From DATHXC01 sp035459965 (lineage in GTDB: Bacteria; Pseudomonadota; Gammaproteobacteria; Burkholderiales; Methylophilaceae): 64,000 bases of DNA. Under the pieces are notes generated by a model. That model ran no database searches. It had not been told where the DNA came from and worked only from the letters and a program-made list of their open reading frames with translations. The position numbers were made by a program, and so were the translations under genes. Within the stretch, counting starts at the first letter, position 1. Every line of letters starts with the position of its first letter. Below, piece by piece: positions 56,453 to 64,000 of this stretch. The stretch is from assembly GCA_035459965.1 (NCBI GenBank), contig DATHXC010000007.1, forward strand, positions 496,001 to 560,000, in the 5' to 3' direction.

Positions 56453-57313
56453 TCAATGTTGCTTGATAAAGTTTGTTATGCTGCCCAACATCTCGTCATT
56501 GCGTAACGGTTTTGCCAGCTTGGCCACCATGTCGATATGTCCGTAATTCTCGAACTCGACCACTTCTACCGGCCCGCCATCTTCGCGGATTTTCGCAGCG
56601 AGGTTGTAGGTATTTCTCGGCCAGACCGTGCCATCGATCTTGCCTACCATCAGCAGCATGGGTGGGTTATGGCCTGTGACAAAATTGATAGGCTGTGATT
56701 TTGCGCGCTGGTCCTCAGGGCCAAAAATAGTCTTGAGCCGATCACTCTTAAGCGGCAGGAAATCATAAGGCCCGGCCAAACCGATCATGCCGCGAAAGTC
56801 TGCCGGTTTGAGCTTTACCGTGGACAGGTACTCATCATCCAGCGTCAACATGGCAGCGATATGCGCCCCTGCAGAATGCCCTGCCAGAAAGATACGCTGC
56901 GGGTCACCGCCTACCCCTGCGATGTAATCTTTCACCCATCTGGCAGCTTGCGCCGGGTCTGCCATCAAGCCCGGAAACAGCACGTCAGGGTACACCCGGT
57001 AATCGGGAATCACTGTGATGAAACCACGCGAAGTCAGCGCTTCTGCCACAAACTTGTAATCGCTCTTGTCACCGGACTCCCAACCGCCGCCATAGAAAAA
57101 CACGACAACTGGTGGCTTGGTATCGGGTGGCAGGTTTTTCGGTACATAAATATCCAGCTTTTGCCGCGGCAAACTGCCAAACGCAATATTCGGTGTTAGC
57201 TGATAGCCACTTTCAGGGATAATCAGGTTCAGCGTTTTGACTGGAGAACATCCCGTAGTCAATAGGATAGCGGCTGTTGAGAAAAGTGTGGTCAGCGTTT
57301 TATTGATATGCAT
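56453..57313 (-). CDS. Alpha/beta hydrolase lipoprotein (esterase, HSL-like)
   Basis: From ATG 57313 the 286-residue protein has a lipoprotein signal with LTTGC (Cys22), then an alpha/beta hydrolase of the BD-FAE/HSL kind: VVVFFYGGGWESGDKSDYK as the oxyanion motif, nucleophile Ser in LAGHSAGAHIAAM, Asp near VGKIDGTVW and His in NYGHIDMV. It is likely an envelope-bound carboxylesterase. The frame extends 20 codons upstream, but only this start gives a proper signal. Single gene between two plus-strand genes. Confidence 0.87.
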   Translation of the reverse strand: MHINKTLTTLFSTAAILLTTGCSPVKTLNLIIPESGYQLTPNIAFGSLPRQKLDIYVPKNLPPDTKPPVVVFFYGGGWESGDKSDYKFVAEALTSRGFITVIPDYRVYPDVLFPGLMADPAQAARWVKDYIAGVGGDPQRIFLAGHSAGAHIAAMLTLDDEYLSTVKLKPADFRGMIGLAGPYDFLPLKSDRLKTIFGPEDQRAKSQPINFVTGHNPPMLLMVGKIDGTVWPRNTYNLAAKIREDGGPVEVVEFENYGHIDMVAKLAKPLRNDEMLGSITNFIKQH

Positions 57314-57417
57314 TTTTGTATAGCCGAGCGTTAGATTAAGAATGATGAATACCTGCAAACTTGCCATCTGCATGCATTATGCCGAGAAATAATAATCCGG
57401 GAAATTAATTAAAGCCT

Positions 57418-57804
57418 ATGACTCAAAAAACCATGTGCTATTGCGATAGCACAAAATCCTATTCAATCTGCTGCCAGCCATTGCACCAGGGACTAGCTGC
57501 AGCAACCGCTGAAGCACTCATGCGCTCGCGCTACAGCGCTTATGTGCTGGGCCTGGAAGATTACCTGCTACTCACCTGGCACCCGGATACAAGACCAGCC
57601 AAGCTGGGCCTTGCTGCTGACACGCACACCAAATGGCTGGGCCTGCAGGTGAAGCAGTTTGTGGCTATCTCGGAAGATACGGCAACAGTTGAGTTTGTAG
57701 CCCGTTATAAAATCGGCGGCAAGGCAGAACGGTTGCATGAGTTGAGCCAGTTTGTACGCATGGATGGCCGCTGGTATTATCTGAACGGCACGCATCAAAA
57801 CTAG
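57418..57804 (+). CDS. YchJ-family protein (SEC-C-like zinc motif)
   Basis: The 128-residue protein begins with a Cys cluster C-x-C-x8-C-C (MCYCDSTKSYSICCQPLHQG), followed by ALMRSRYSAYVLGLEDYLLLTWHP and the NTF2-like VKQFVAISEDTATVEFVARYK, matching YchJ/UPF0225. The Cys motif probably binds zinc. The biochemical role is not established. It heads a run of small plus-strand genes (PH-domain protein, YnfA-type, DUF3616). Confidence 0.88.
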   Translation: MTQKTMCYCDSTKSYSICCQPLHQGLAAATAEALMRSRYSAYVLGLEDYLLLTWHPDTRPAKLGLAADTHTKWLGLQVKQFVAISEDTATVEFVARYKIGGKAERLHELSQFVRMDGRWYYLNGTHQN

Positions 57805-57839
57805 CAGTCCAACCCAGCACCAACCCCCAGGAAAAGCCC

Positions 57840-58250
57840 ATGGCCAGCTATATCGAAGACGCTTTAATCCAGGACGAAAGAATCATCCATACCGGCCATA
57901 TCAGCCTATGGTCGCTGGCCCACTTCATCATCCCCGGCATCCTGCTGCTACCGGCTTTCGGGTTGGGCCTGATATTACTGGCAATCGCCTATGTACGTTA
58001 TAAAACCACCGAGCTGGCCTTCACCAACAAACGCGTCATCGCCAAATTCGGTTTCATCAGCCGCCACACCATCGAAATCAACATCAACAAGGTGGAAAGT
58101 ATCCAGGTCAACCAGGAAATCCTTGGCCGCATTTTCAACTACGGCACATTGATACTCTCCGGTGCGGGAACCCCGCAGGCCCCGATCCCCGGCATTTCAG
58201 ACCCTATCCAGTTTCGACGCGCCTTTATGGAATCGCAGCAGGCTAACTAA
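57840..58250 (+). CDS. PH-domain (bPH2-type) membrane protein
   Basis: The 136-residue protein has one long hydrophobic hairpin (LWSLAHFIIPGILLLPAFGLGLILLAIAYV), followed by a bacterial PH domain with the typical TTELAFTNKRVIAKFGFISRHTIEININKVESIQVNQEILGRIFNYGTL pattern. Related YdbS/YdbT-like proteins are membrane-associated and of unclear function. It lies 35 bases after the YchJ gene. Confidence 0.87.
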   Translation: MASYIEDALIQDERIIHTGHISLWSLAHFIIPGILLLPAFGLGLILLAIAYVRYKTTELAFTNKRVIAKFGFISRHTIEININKVESIQVNQEILGRIFNYGTLILSGAGTPQAPIPGISDPIQFRRAFMESQQAN

Positions 58251-58270
58251 TAAAGCAGGCAACCATACAC

Positions 58271-58603
58271 ATGGAAATCTTTAAAACATTTGCCCTTTTT
58301 GCAATTACTGCCTTAGCAGAAATTGTCGGCTGTTACCTGCCCTATCTCTGGCTAAAGCAAGGCGGCTCTGTCTGGCTACTTATCCCTGCCGCAATCAGCC
58401 TTGCTGCATTCGCATGGCTGCTGTCCCTGCACCCTAGCGCTGCAGGCCGAGTTTATGCGGCTTATGGCGGTGTATATATCGGGGTAGCCATCATTTGGCT
58501 CTGGGTGGTGGATTCAGTCAAACCTACAGTCACCGATTGGGTTGGCGTTGCAGTTTGCCTGCTGGGAATGGCGATTATCATGCTTGGTCCCAGACAAACT
58601 TAA
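58271..58603 (+). CDS. YnfA-family small membrane protein
   Basis: The 110-residue protein has four spans and the YnfA/UPF0060 hallmarks: ALAEIVGCYLPYLWLKQGGS, AGRVYAAYGGVYIGVAIIWLWVVDSVKPT and DWVGVAVCLLGMAIIM. YnfA proteins resemble small multidrug resistance (SMR) transporters. It is 20 bases after the PH-domain gene. Confidence 0.93.
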   Translation: MEIFKTFALFAITALAEIVGCYLPYLWLKQGGSVWLLIPAAISLAAFAWLLSLHPSAAGRVYAAYGGVYIGVAIIWLWVVDSVKPTVTDWVGVAVCLLGMAIIMLGPRQT

Positions 58604-58740
58604 ATCACATTGCCCTGCGAGCCAATACCCGTAATGGCATCACCGCTGCTGTATGTAACTAAAGGGCAACATCAGTGCGATATCCATAAGCCCTCCAGGG
58701 CAGTCTATTTAGAGTACTAAAAACTACCAAGGAGCTTGCT

Positions 58741-59910
58741 ATGAAGCCGACGAGTACCGTTCTACTGGAATTCAATCCTCAACGCGACAATCTCGGCAAG
58801 GGCAAAGAATTGAGAGATGGATTATCGGTTGCCCTCCAGATCGGTGACACACTCTGGGTTGCCAACGATGAATCGATTAGCCTGGAAAGACTATCCCTGC
58901 AAAAAGAAAGCAAAAGTGGCAACTACAAATATGGCCGCGAACATAAGCAGTTTTGCCTGAGCGATTACCTTGAATTGCCTGTACCCCCAGCAAAGCTTAC
59001 CAAGAAGCAGAAAAAGACGAAGCCTGAAGAGTCAGGTTTTGAAGAGATAGACATTGAAGGGCTGGATTACGAAGGCGGTTATCTTTGGCTGGTAGGGTCA
59101 CACAGCCTGAAACGCAGCAAACCCGACTTGAAAGATGGCCAAAAAATAGCTCAAAAGCAGTTGGCTGAAGTGAGCGCAGACGGCAACCGTTACCTGCTCG
59201 CCCGTATCCCGGTGGTGGATGTTGACGGGACTTATACCCTGACAAAAGTTGATAAGCACAAGGGTCAAAAACGTAGCGCCGCGCTACTCGATGGCAATGC
59301 CAAGGGTAACGATTTGACTGAGGCACTACGACAAGACAAGCATCTGGGGCCTTTTCTCGACATCCCTGGTAAAGATAATGGCTTTGATGTAGAAGGCTTG
59401 GCCCTAGTAGGCAAGCGTATTCTGTTAGGGCTGCGTGGACCAGTGTTGCGCGGATGGGCAGTAATACTGGAGCTTGAACTCAAGCAGGATAAGAAGCAGC
59501 CATCAAGACTCAAGTTAAAAGCAATCGGGCCGAAACAACGTCTTTATCGCAAGCATTTTCTTGACTTGGGCGGTCTGGGGATTCGTGATATTTGCGTGCA
59601 GGATTCTGACCTGCTGATTTTAGCTGGGCCAACGATGAGTCTGGATGGCCCTGTCACCATCTTCCGCTGGCCGGGCGGCGCTGAGGCTAAAAGCACTGGG
59701 ATTAAAAACGAAAGTGTAGTAACAGCCGAAACATTACAGCATGTAATGGATGTGCCCTATGGCAAAGGCGTGGATCATGCTGAAGGCATTACGCTATTTT
59801 CTCAAATGAATGGCAAAGCCAGCTCGCTACTCGTTGTTTATGACTCTGCCTCCGAGAGCAGGCAGTTGAGCGAGAGTTCTGCAGTCGCAGATGTTTTCTC
59901 ATTGCGCTGA
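58741..59910 (+). CDS. DUF3616-family protein
   Basis: The 389-residue protein without signal peptide has the DUF3616 pattern: LSVALQIGDTLWVANDESISLERL, EEIDIEGLDYEGGYLWLVGSHSLKRSKP, GFDVEGLALVGKRILLGLRGPVLRGWAVI and KGVDHAEGITLF. Repeats of the form EGL-x-x-x-x-x-LWLVGSH suggest a beta-propeller. Function is unknown. AAGGAG stands just upstream. About 137 bases separate it from ynfA, and it is convergent with cpxA. Confidence 0.88.
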   Translation: MKPTSTVLLEFNPQRDNLGKGKELRDGLSVALQIGDTLWVANDESISLERLSLQKESKSGNYKYGREHKQFCLSDYLELPVPPAKLTKKQKKTKPEESGFEEIDIEGLDYEGGYLWLVGSHSLKRSKPDLKDGQKIAQKQLAEVSADGNRYLLARIPVVDVDGTYTLTKVDKHKGQKRSAALLDGNAKGNDLTEALRQDKHLGPFLDIPGKDNGFDVEGLALVGKRILLGLRGPVLRGWAVILELELKQDKKQPSRLKLKAIGPKQRLYRKHFLDLGGLGIRDICVQDSDLLILAGPTMSLDGPVTIFRWPGGAEAKSTGIKNESVVTAETLQHVMDVPYGKGVDHAEGITLFSQMNGKASSLLVVYDSASESRQLSESSAVADVFSLR

Positions 59911-59919
59911 GTAACTGAT

Positions 59920-61449
59920 TTAAACATCCGCTCTCATCGAAAAATAAGGCAATGCAATCTCCACCACTAACCCACCGTTAGGCCGATTCCTTGCCACAAT
60001 CGTCCCGCCATGGGCTTCCACTACCTGTTTGGCTATCGCAAGCCCTACCCCATGGCCATCGCCATTATTGGCAGTGCTGCCACGTACAAAGGGATGAAAG
60101 ATACTTTCCAGCTCGCCCGGTGGCACGCCCGGGCCCTGGTCGCTGATGGTAAGGCTCATCAGTTTCGCTGCCGGGTCATGATTAACTTCAAGCCTGATAT
60201 CACCGCCGGGTGGGCTATATTTAAGGGCGTTGCGCACAATATTTTCTACTGCGCGGTGTAACAGATCAGGTTGTCCCTGCAACACAAAATGTGCGTTTGG
60301 CACCAGCCACACTTCTGGATGTTCAGCCTGCGGCTGCTGGGCAGAAGCATGAGTGGCATCAGCCTCGTACTGGGCATCTTCCACCACACTTGCGAGCAGC
60401 TCGTTCACATCAATTTTTTCTTTTTGGATATTGATGACGCCCGACTCCAACCGTGACAACTCCAGCAATTCACCCACAAGCCTGTCCATACGGATGGATT
60501 CACGCTCTATACGATCCAGTGAGGTCGGTATCTTTTCAGGACTCTGCCGGGCCAGGCCTACTGCCATCTGCAGACGCGCCAGTGGTGAGCGTAGCTCATG
60601 CGAAACATGATGTAGCAGACGCGTCTGGCCCTGTAACAAACTACCGATGCGCCCTGCCATGGAGTCGAAATCGCGGCCAAGATCAGCCAGCTCATCACGA
60701 CGGCTGCCCATGGCCTTGCCCACACGGGTATCGAGGTGGCCATTAGCGGCTTCTTCAAACGCTTTGCGCAAATTTTTAATCGGTTTGGAAAAATACCAGG
60801 CCAGCAATGCTGCAAAGAACAGGCTTACAAACCCCCCAGCCATCATAGGCTTGAACGGGAACAGCTGAAGTGGCCTGGGGCGTGGCGGACGATCCTCCCG
60901 CATGCCTTCTGGAGGTGGTGGTGCATCTTTATTCATGCCCTCAGCATTATCCGGCTGATTAGCGCCAGCTTGAGTCTCACTGGACTGATGACTTTCTTTC
61001 GATGGATCACCGTCACGATTGCCAGCAACCCTTGTTGCATTTTTCGGTTCATACCTGGGCACAAATAACAGGTATTCATGACCATCACTTGCCTTGATAC
61101 GCTTGATGTAACGCTCATTACCAACCGACTCGACCAGCTCGGTAGCCTCGGTTAAAGTAGCTTCAGGCAGCGCTCGCTGCAAAAGCTCGCGTCCCGTCTC
61201 ATCCACAGCGTAGACCTGTGGGGCACGGCGATATTGCCAGCCCTTTAATAGTTTGTTCAGGGCATCGACACCGCCATACTCCAAGGTGGCGGATGCGGCC
61301 TCGACCACTGAACGTGCTGGCGGGCTGGCCTCCACACCTGCCAGCTCATGGTTGCGGCTGTTGATCCAGATGGTAAGACCAACCCCGACCAATGCCGTGA
61401 GTTGCGCCAGGAAAAAGAAAAAGAAGAACTTCCAGAATAACCTGCCCAT
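59920..61449 (-). CDS. cpxA: CpxA-type envelope-stress sensor histidine kinase
   Basis: The 509-residue kinase has TM1 (about residues 8-30), a periplasmic domain with a Pro/Arg-rich stretch (PPPPEGMREDRPPRPRPL), TM2, HAMP, a HisKA domain with phospho-His in HHVSHELRSPLARLQMAVGL and an HATPase domain (NIVRNALKYSP, DQGPGVPPGEL, GHGVGLAI). The SHELRSPLARLQ box and the CpxR-like partner five bases upstream in the operon support a CpxA assignment. The signal may be envelope stress, misfolded protein or metal; Spy/CpxP-like protein is encoded divergently. Confidence 0.88.
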   Translation of the reverse strand: MGRLFWKFFFFFFLAQLTALVGVGLTIWINSRNHELAGVEASPPARSVVEAASATLEYGGVDALNKLLKGWQYRRAPQVYAVDETGRELLQRALPEATLTEATELVESVGNERYIKRIKASDGHEYLLFVPRYEPKNATRVAGNRDGDPSKESHQSSETQAGANQPDNAEGMNKDAPPPPEGMREDRPPRPRPLQLFPFKPMMAGGFVSLFFAALLAWYFSKPIKNLRKAFEEAANGHLDTRVGKAMGSRRDELADLGRDFDSMAGRIGSLLQGQTRLLHHVSHELRSPLARLQMAVGLARQSPEKIPTSLDRIERESIRMDRLVGELLELSRLESGVINIQKEKIDVNELLASVVEDAQYEADATHASAQQPQAEHPEVWLVPNAHFVLQGQPDLLHRAVENIVRNALKYSPPGGDIRLEVNHDPAAKLMSLTISDQGPGVPPGELESIFHPFVRGSTANNGDGHGVGLAIAKQVVEAHGGTIVARNRPNGGLVVEIALPYFSMRADV

Positions 61450-61454
61450 TTTGC

Positions 61455-62144
61455 CTAATGATCCTTAACCAGTTGGTAGCCCATGCGATATACGGTCTGG
61501 ATGCAATGATGCCCATCGGCAAAGCCACCAAGCTTCTGGCGGATGCTGCTGAGGTGTACGTCTATGCTGCGGTCAAACCTGGCCATGGGCCTGCCCAGCC
61601 CTTGCAATGACAGATCATTTTTGCTCACCACATGCCCGGCATTACGCACCAGCACTTCCAGCAGGTTGAATTCGGTGCTCGTCAATTCAATGGTATTGCC
61701 TGCCCATTCGGTACGGCGCTGCTCAGGCCAGATGGAAAGCTCGCCCACTGTTAACTGCAGCGCCTGGTTCGCATTAGCGTTAACCTGGGTGCGGCGCAAA
61801 ATGGCACGGATACGTGCCACCAACTCGCGCGGCGTGCAGGGTTTAGGCACATAGTCATCCGCACCGAGCTCTAGCCCGGCAATACGGTCAGCGTCGTCAC
61901 CCTTGGCGGTGAGCATGAGTACAGGCGTATTGCTGTGGGCGCGTATTTTGCGCAGGGTTTCGATACCGTTGAGCTTGGGCATCATGATATCCAGCACCAC
62001 GATGTCAAATTGACCGGCTAGCGCATATTGCGCACCAGCCTCGCCATCGTAGGCGACTGTGGTATCGAAACCTTCTTGCTCGACATACTCCTTGAGCATG
62101 CCGACCAGTTCCACATCATCATCAATCAATAATACTTTGCTCAT
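61455..62144 (-). CDS. cpxR: CpxR-type OmpR-family response regulator
   Basis: The 229-residue protein begins MSKVLLIDDDVELVGMLKEY and reads like E. coli CpxR along its length: VVLDIMMPKLNGIETLRKIR, GLELGADDYVPKPCTPRELV, LVARIRAILRR and the DNA-binding LSLQGLGRPMARFDRSIDVH. The family binds paired GTAAA sites, and two perfect pairs exist in its own upstream region (62259-62273 and 62323-62337). It is first in the cpxR-cpxA operon, divergent from the Spy/CpxP-like gene. Confidence 0.9.
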   Translation of the reverse strand: MSKVLLIDDDVELVGMLKEYVEQEGFDTTVAYDGEAGAQYALAGQFDIVVLDIMMPKLNGIETLRKIRAHSNTPVLMLTAKGDDADRIAGLELGADDYVPKPCTPRELVARIRAILRRTQVNANANQALQLTVGELSIWPEQRRTEWAGNTIELTSTEFNLLEVLVRNAGHVVSKNDLSLQGLGRPMARFDRSIDVHLSSIRQKLGGFADGHHCIQTVYRMGYQLVKDH

Positions 62145-62258
62145 TTTTCCTGCTCTTTTTTAAAGACACGCCCTTAAAAGCTGGCTAAAAGTCGATCTCG
62201 GATTTTGGTCATCATCATAGCGATTTAAAAGTCAGGCTTACAACTGTAAAGCGGGCAA

Positions 62259-62273
62259 TTTACCTATTTTTAC
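62259..62273 (-). promoter_or_regulatory. CpxR box 1
   Basis: On the minus strand GTAAA-N5-GTAAA is a perfect match to the CpxR consensus. It is 115 bases upstream of cpxR. A plus-strand GTAAA at 62246-62250 adds an inverted half site. Confidence 0.75.
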
Positions 62274-62322
62274 AAAGAGATAAATCAAAGCCATAGTTTC
62301 TCTTCTATCAATTTTAATTTCC

Positions 62323-62343
62323 TTTACCAGTCTTTACTTTTAC
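62323..62343 (-). promoter_or_regulatory. CpxR box 2 with an extra half site
   Basis: TTTAC at 62323-62327 and 62333-62337 (minus strand GTAAA-N5-GTAAA) is a second perfect CpxR pair; another TTTAC at 62339-62343 and one at 62354-62358 extend the cluster. It sits between the divergent cpxR and Spy-like genes. Apart from these sites and the small ORF at 62449, the 473-base gap 62145-62617 shows no gene. Confidence 0.75.
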
Positions 62344-62448
62344 TTAACACCAATTTACAGATAGTCCACGCAAAATGCAGTTGTCGCAATCGACAACGAT
62401 TAACAGCGCTTGCGAAGATGAAAGTCCAAACATAGATAAGGAAGCGAC

Positions 62449-62538
62449 ATGAACAGACTACAAACCATGCTGACAACAAGCCAGGGAATAAAGTTGACCT
62501 GCGATGCAGAGGCTCGTTCATACCCACAAGATACCTAA
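62449..62538 (+). CDS. Possible 29-residue peptide upstream of the Spy/CpxP-like gene
   Basis: ATG 62449 has an AAGGA ribosome site at proper spacing (AAGGAAGCGACATG) and runs 29 codons, giving MNRLQTMLTTSQGIKLTCDA and a short tail. It ends 79 bases before the Spy-like start. It has no signal or membrane span. It could be a leader peptide or only a chance ORF with a good ribosome site; no homologue is known to me. Confidence 0.3.
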   Translation: MNRLQTMLTTSQGIKLTCDAEARSYPQDT

Positions 62539-62617
62539 CTACGTTTACGCATAAACACATTGATTTAATAATATTTTTTTACAACCCCTATTTTTCACAA
62601 CAGACAAAGGAAACATC

Positions 62618-63214
62618 ATGAAAACCATTTTCAATTTAAAAAGAATACTGGCTATCGGCTTTATCACACTGGCAATACCTTTGGCATTACAGGCTGAACC
62701 TCTAGCTCAAGGACCTGATAGCCAGGGATCTGGCAAACACATGAATGGCCGTCATGGCCCCGCTTGTGATGGCCATCGTGGTGGGCCTAAGGATGGTGCG
62801 CGTGATGGAAAATTCACGCATGGCATTCCACCCTATTTAAGAGGGGTAGACCTGACAGAAGCACAACGCGACAAACTGTTTAACCTGATGTATGCACAGA
62901 TACCCACTATGCGCGAACAAGGCAAGCTGCGCCACAAGACCATGCAAGAGCTGCGCGCGGTTTCTAATGCTGAATCATTTGACGATGCCAAGGCGCAACA
63001 ATTAGCCGCTCAACTGGCTAGCATTGAAAAAGACATGGTACTGGCACGTGCACGTAATGATGCCAAGGTATTTGCAATACTGACCCCTGAACAACGCAAG
63101 CAGGTAGAGGATGCAAGGAAGGCACGTGAAGAACGTGGTCATGGCGAACCGGTGAATTTCAAGGGCCGTGATATGCATGACCACCGCCATGCGCCGCGCC
63201 AGATCAACTCATAA
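62618..63214 (+). CDS. Spy/CpxP-family periplasmic chaperone-like protein
   Basis: The 198-residue protein has a signal peptide (ILAIGFITLAIPLALQA), a His/Gly-rich linker (HMNGRHGPACDGHRGGPKDG) and a helical core with both family motifs LTEAQRDKL and LTPEQRKQV. CpxP/Spy proteins bind unfolded proteins in the periplasm, and CpxP restrains CpxA. A His-rich tail (DMHDHRHAPRQ) suggests metal binding. An AAAGGAAA ribosome site precedes the ATG. Two perfect CpxR boxes upstream suggest control by the divergent CpxR. Confidence 0.9.
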   Translation: MKTIFNLKRILAIGFITLAIPLALQAEPLAQGPDSQGSGKHMNGRHGPACDGHRGGPKDGARDGKFTHGIPPYLRGVDLTEAQRDKLFNLMYAQIPTMREQGKLRHKTMQELRAVSNAESFDDAKAQQLAAQLASIEKDMVLARARNDAKVFAILTPEQRKQVEDARKAREERGHGEPVNFKGRDMHDHRHAPRQINS

Positions 63215-63247
63215 AGCGTATTGCGTATAAATCAGGTAATGCCTACC

Positions 63248-63281
63248 AGGGTAGATTAGCACTTAAGTGCTAATCTACCCT
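63248..63281. repeat. 34-base perfect palindrome
   Basis: AGGGTAGATTAGCACTT (63248-63264) is followed without spacer by its exact complement (63265-63281). As RNA it can form a 15-pair hairpin with a TTAA loop. CTCTCATTCTTATCC follows, which is only loosely T-rich, so it may be the terminator of the Spy-like gene or a protein-binding dyad. Confidence 0.9.
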
Positions 63282-63466
63282 CTCTCATTCTTATCCTGCG
63301 AACTACCCTGCCTGAAACTATCACCAAACCCTTGGACTGCATCTCATAATAGTTATCCACCAGCTGCATAATGGCTAGCGCCTTCAATCAGGCGTAGACT
63401 TTACTAAACTCAGATGTGAAAACCTTACACTGAATTTCTGCCATTGTGAACCGTTAACGATTACAT

Positions 63467-64000
63467 ATGATGCGCATATTAGCTCTTGTGTTATTAACCG
63501 GGTTGGCCATAGAGGCCCAGGCAGCTGGCTTTGCCTTAAACGAGCAAAGCACTAGTGGCTTGGGCAATTCTTTTGCGGGTGGCGCAGCGTCGGCAGAAGA
63601 TGCCAGCAGCCAGTTTTTCAACCCTGCCAGCATGACTTACCTGCCGGATAGCCAGATCGTGGTAGCCGTGCATGCCATCCGCCCCTCTGCAAACTTTAGC
63701 AATAACGGCTCACGCTCTGCCGCCAGCACATTGACACCGGGTGGCGATGGAGGCGACCCAGGCGCTTGGGCATTTGTACCCAATATCTATTACACCAAGG
63801 CACTCAACGAAACAATCAGGCTAGGCCTAAGCATCAATGCGCCTTTTGGTTTAAAGACGGATTACGAAAAAGATTGGGTGGGTCGCTATCAGGGGATTAA
63901 ATCTGACCTCAGTACCCTCAACATTAACCCCTCAGTAGCATTCAAGCTGAATGACAGATTGTCATGGGGACTTGGCGTATCAGCCATGCAGGCCCGCGCC
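63467..64000 (+). CDS. FadL/TodX-family outer membrane transport protein, partial (continues past window)
   Basis: From ATG 63467 (a second ATG follows directly) the first 178 residues are visible: signal peptide MRILALVLLTGLAIEAQA, then the family N-terminus AGFALNEQSTSGLGNSFAGGAASAEDASSQFFNPASMTYL with the plug-forming hatch, and later NIYYTKALNETIRLGLSINAPFGLKTDYEKDWVGRYQG. FadL proteins move hydrophobic compounds such as fatty acids or aromatics through the outer membrane. It is on the plus strand, about 250 bases beyond the Spy-like gene, after the 34-base palindrome. Confidence 0.92.
   Translation, partial: MMRILALVLLTGLAIEAQAAGFALNEQSTSGLGNSFAGGAASAEDASSQFFNPASMTYLPDSQIVVAVHAIRPSANFSNNGSRSAASTLTPGGDGGDPGAWAFVPNIYYTKALNETIRLGLSINAPFGLKTDYEKDWVGRYQGIKSDLSTLNINPSVAFKLNDRLSWGLGVSAMQARA

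Noticed and set aside
1..64000. tRNA, rRNA, CRISPR array, prophage or insertion sequence
   Set aside because: No cloverleaf-like genes, regularly spaced repeats, integrase or transposase reading frames were seen on either strand.

Overview
The window reads as chromosomal DNA of a Gram-negative betaproteobacterium. Gene content and protein style (leuC/entericidin/leuD, YajQ, PpnP, GlnE, Acs, many GGDEF/EAL proteins, a PEP-CTERM protein) fit the Nitrosomonadales, most likely the Methylophilaceae. That placement is inferred from gene flavour and a roughly 50% GC look. No rRNA, methanol dehydrogenase or other decisive marker lies here. I see no tRNA or rRNA gene, no insertion sequence, prophage or CRISPR array.

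Layout. 1-2.8 kb (minus): ppnP, yajQ, leuC, an entericidin-type lipoprotein and the start of leuD. 3-11.9 kb (plus): a giant alpha-2-macroglobulin, an AT-rich secreted protein of unknown function and PBP1C. 11.9-17 kb (minus): a tight three-gene operon of TonB-dependent receptor, solitary substrate-binding protein and membrane GGDEF/EAL protein. 17.2-20.9 kb (minus): argD-argF-small membrane protein, then argG. 21-24.7 kb: a PuuD-like membrane protein with a 34-residue partner, then a Rieske oxygenase, an EamA transporter and an orphan lipoprotein. 24.7-31.2 kb (minus): czcI-czcC-czcB-czcA metal efflux operon with a large nested hairpin after czcI. 31.2-34.6 kb: a NarL-type two-component system divergent from a PEP-CTERM protein. 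34.6-42 kb: glnE, acs, a MAPEG protein and an EAL phosphodiesterase. 42.2-44.2 kb: an AT-rich OafA-type acyltransferase. 44.2-47.4 kb: copA and copZ divergent, then a frameshifted HEPN-like remnant. 47.6-53.3 kb (minus): a Fur-boxed iron uptake operon (two siderophore receptors and a PepSY membrane protein). 53.4-59.9 kb: prfC, a minimal soluble chemoreceptor, and small housekeeping or hypothetical genes. 59.9-63.2 kb: a Cpx-type envelope stress system (cpxA, cpxR) divergent from a Spy/CpxP-like chaperone, with perfect tandem CpxR boxes between them. The window ends inside a FadL-family porin gene.

How it fits together. Envelope and metal homeostasis dominate: zinc/cobalt/cadmium and copper export, iron-siderophore import, A2M plus PBP1C cell-wall defence and repair, and a Cpx regulon. 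The most novel-looking unit is the receptor / binding protein / c-di-GMP enzyme operon at 11.9-17 kb, which looks like an outer-membrane-to-cytoplasm signalling relay. Next in interest are the CpxR box array, the nested hairpin inside the czc operon, and the minimal PAS-chemoreceptor.
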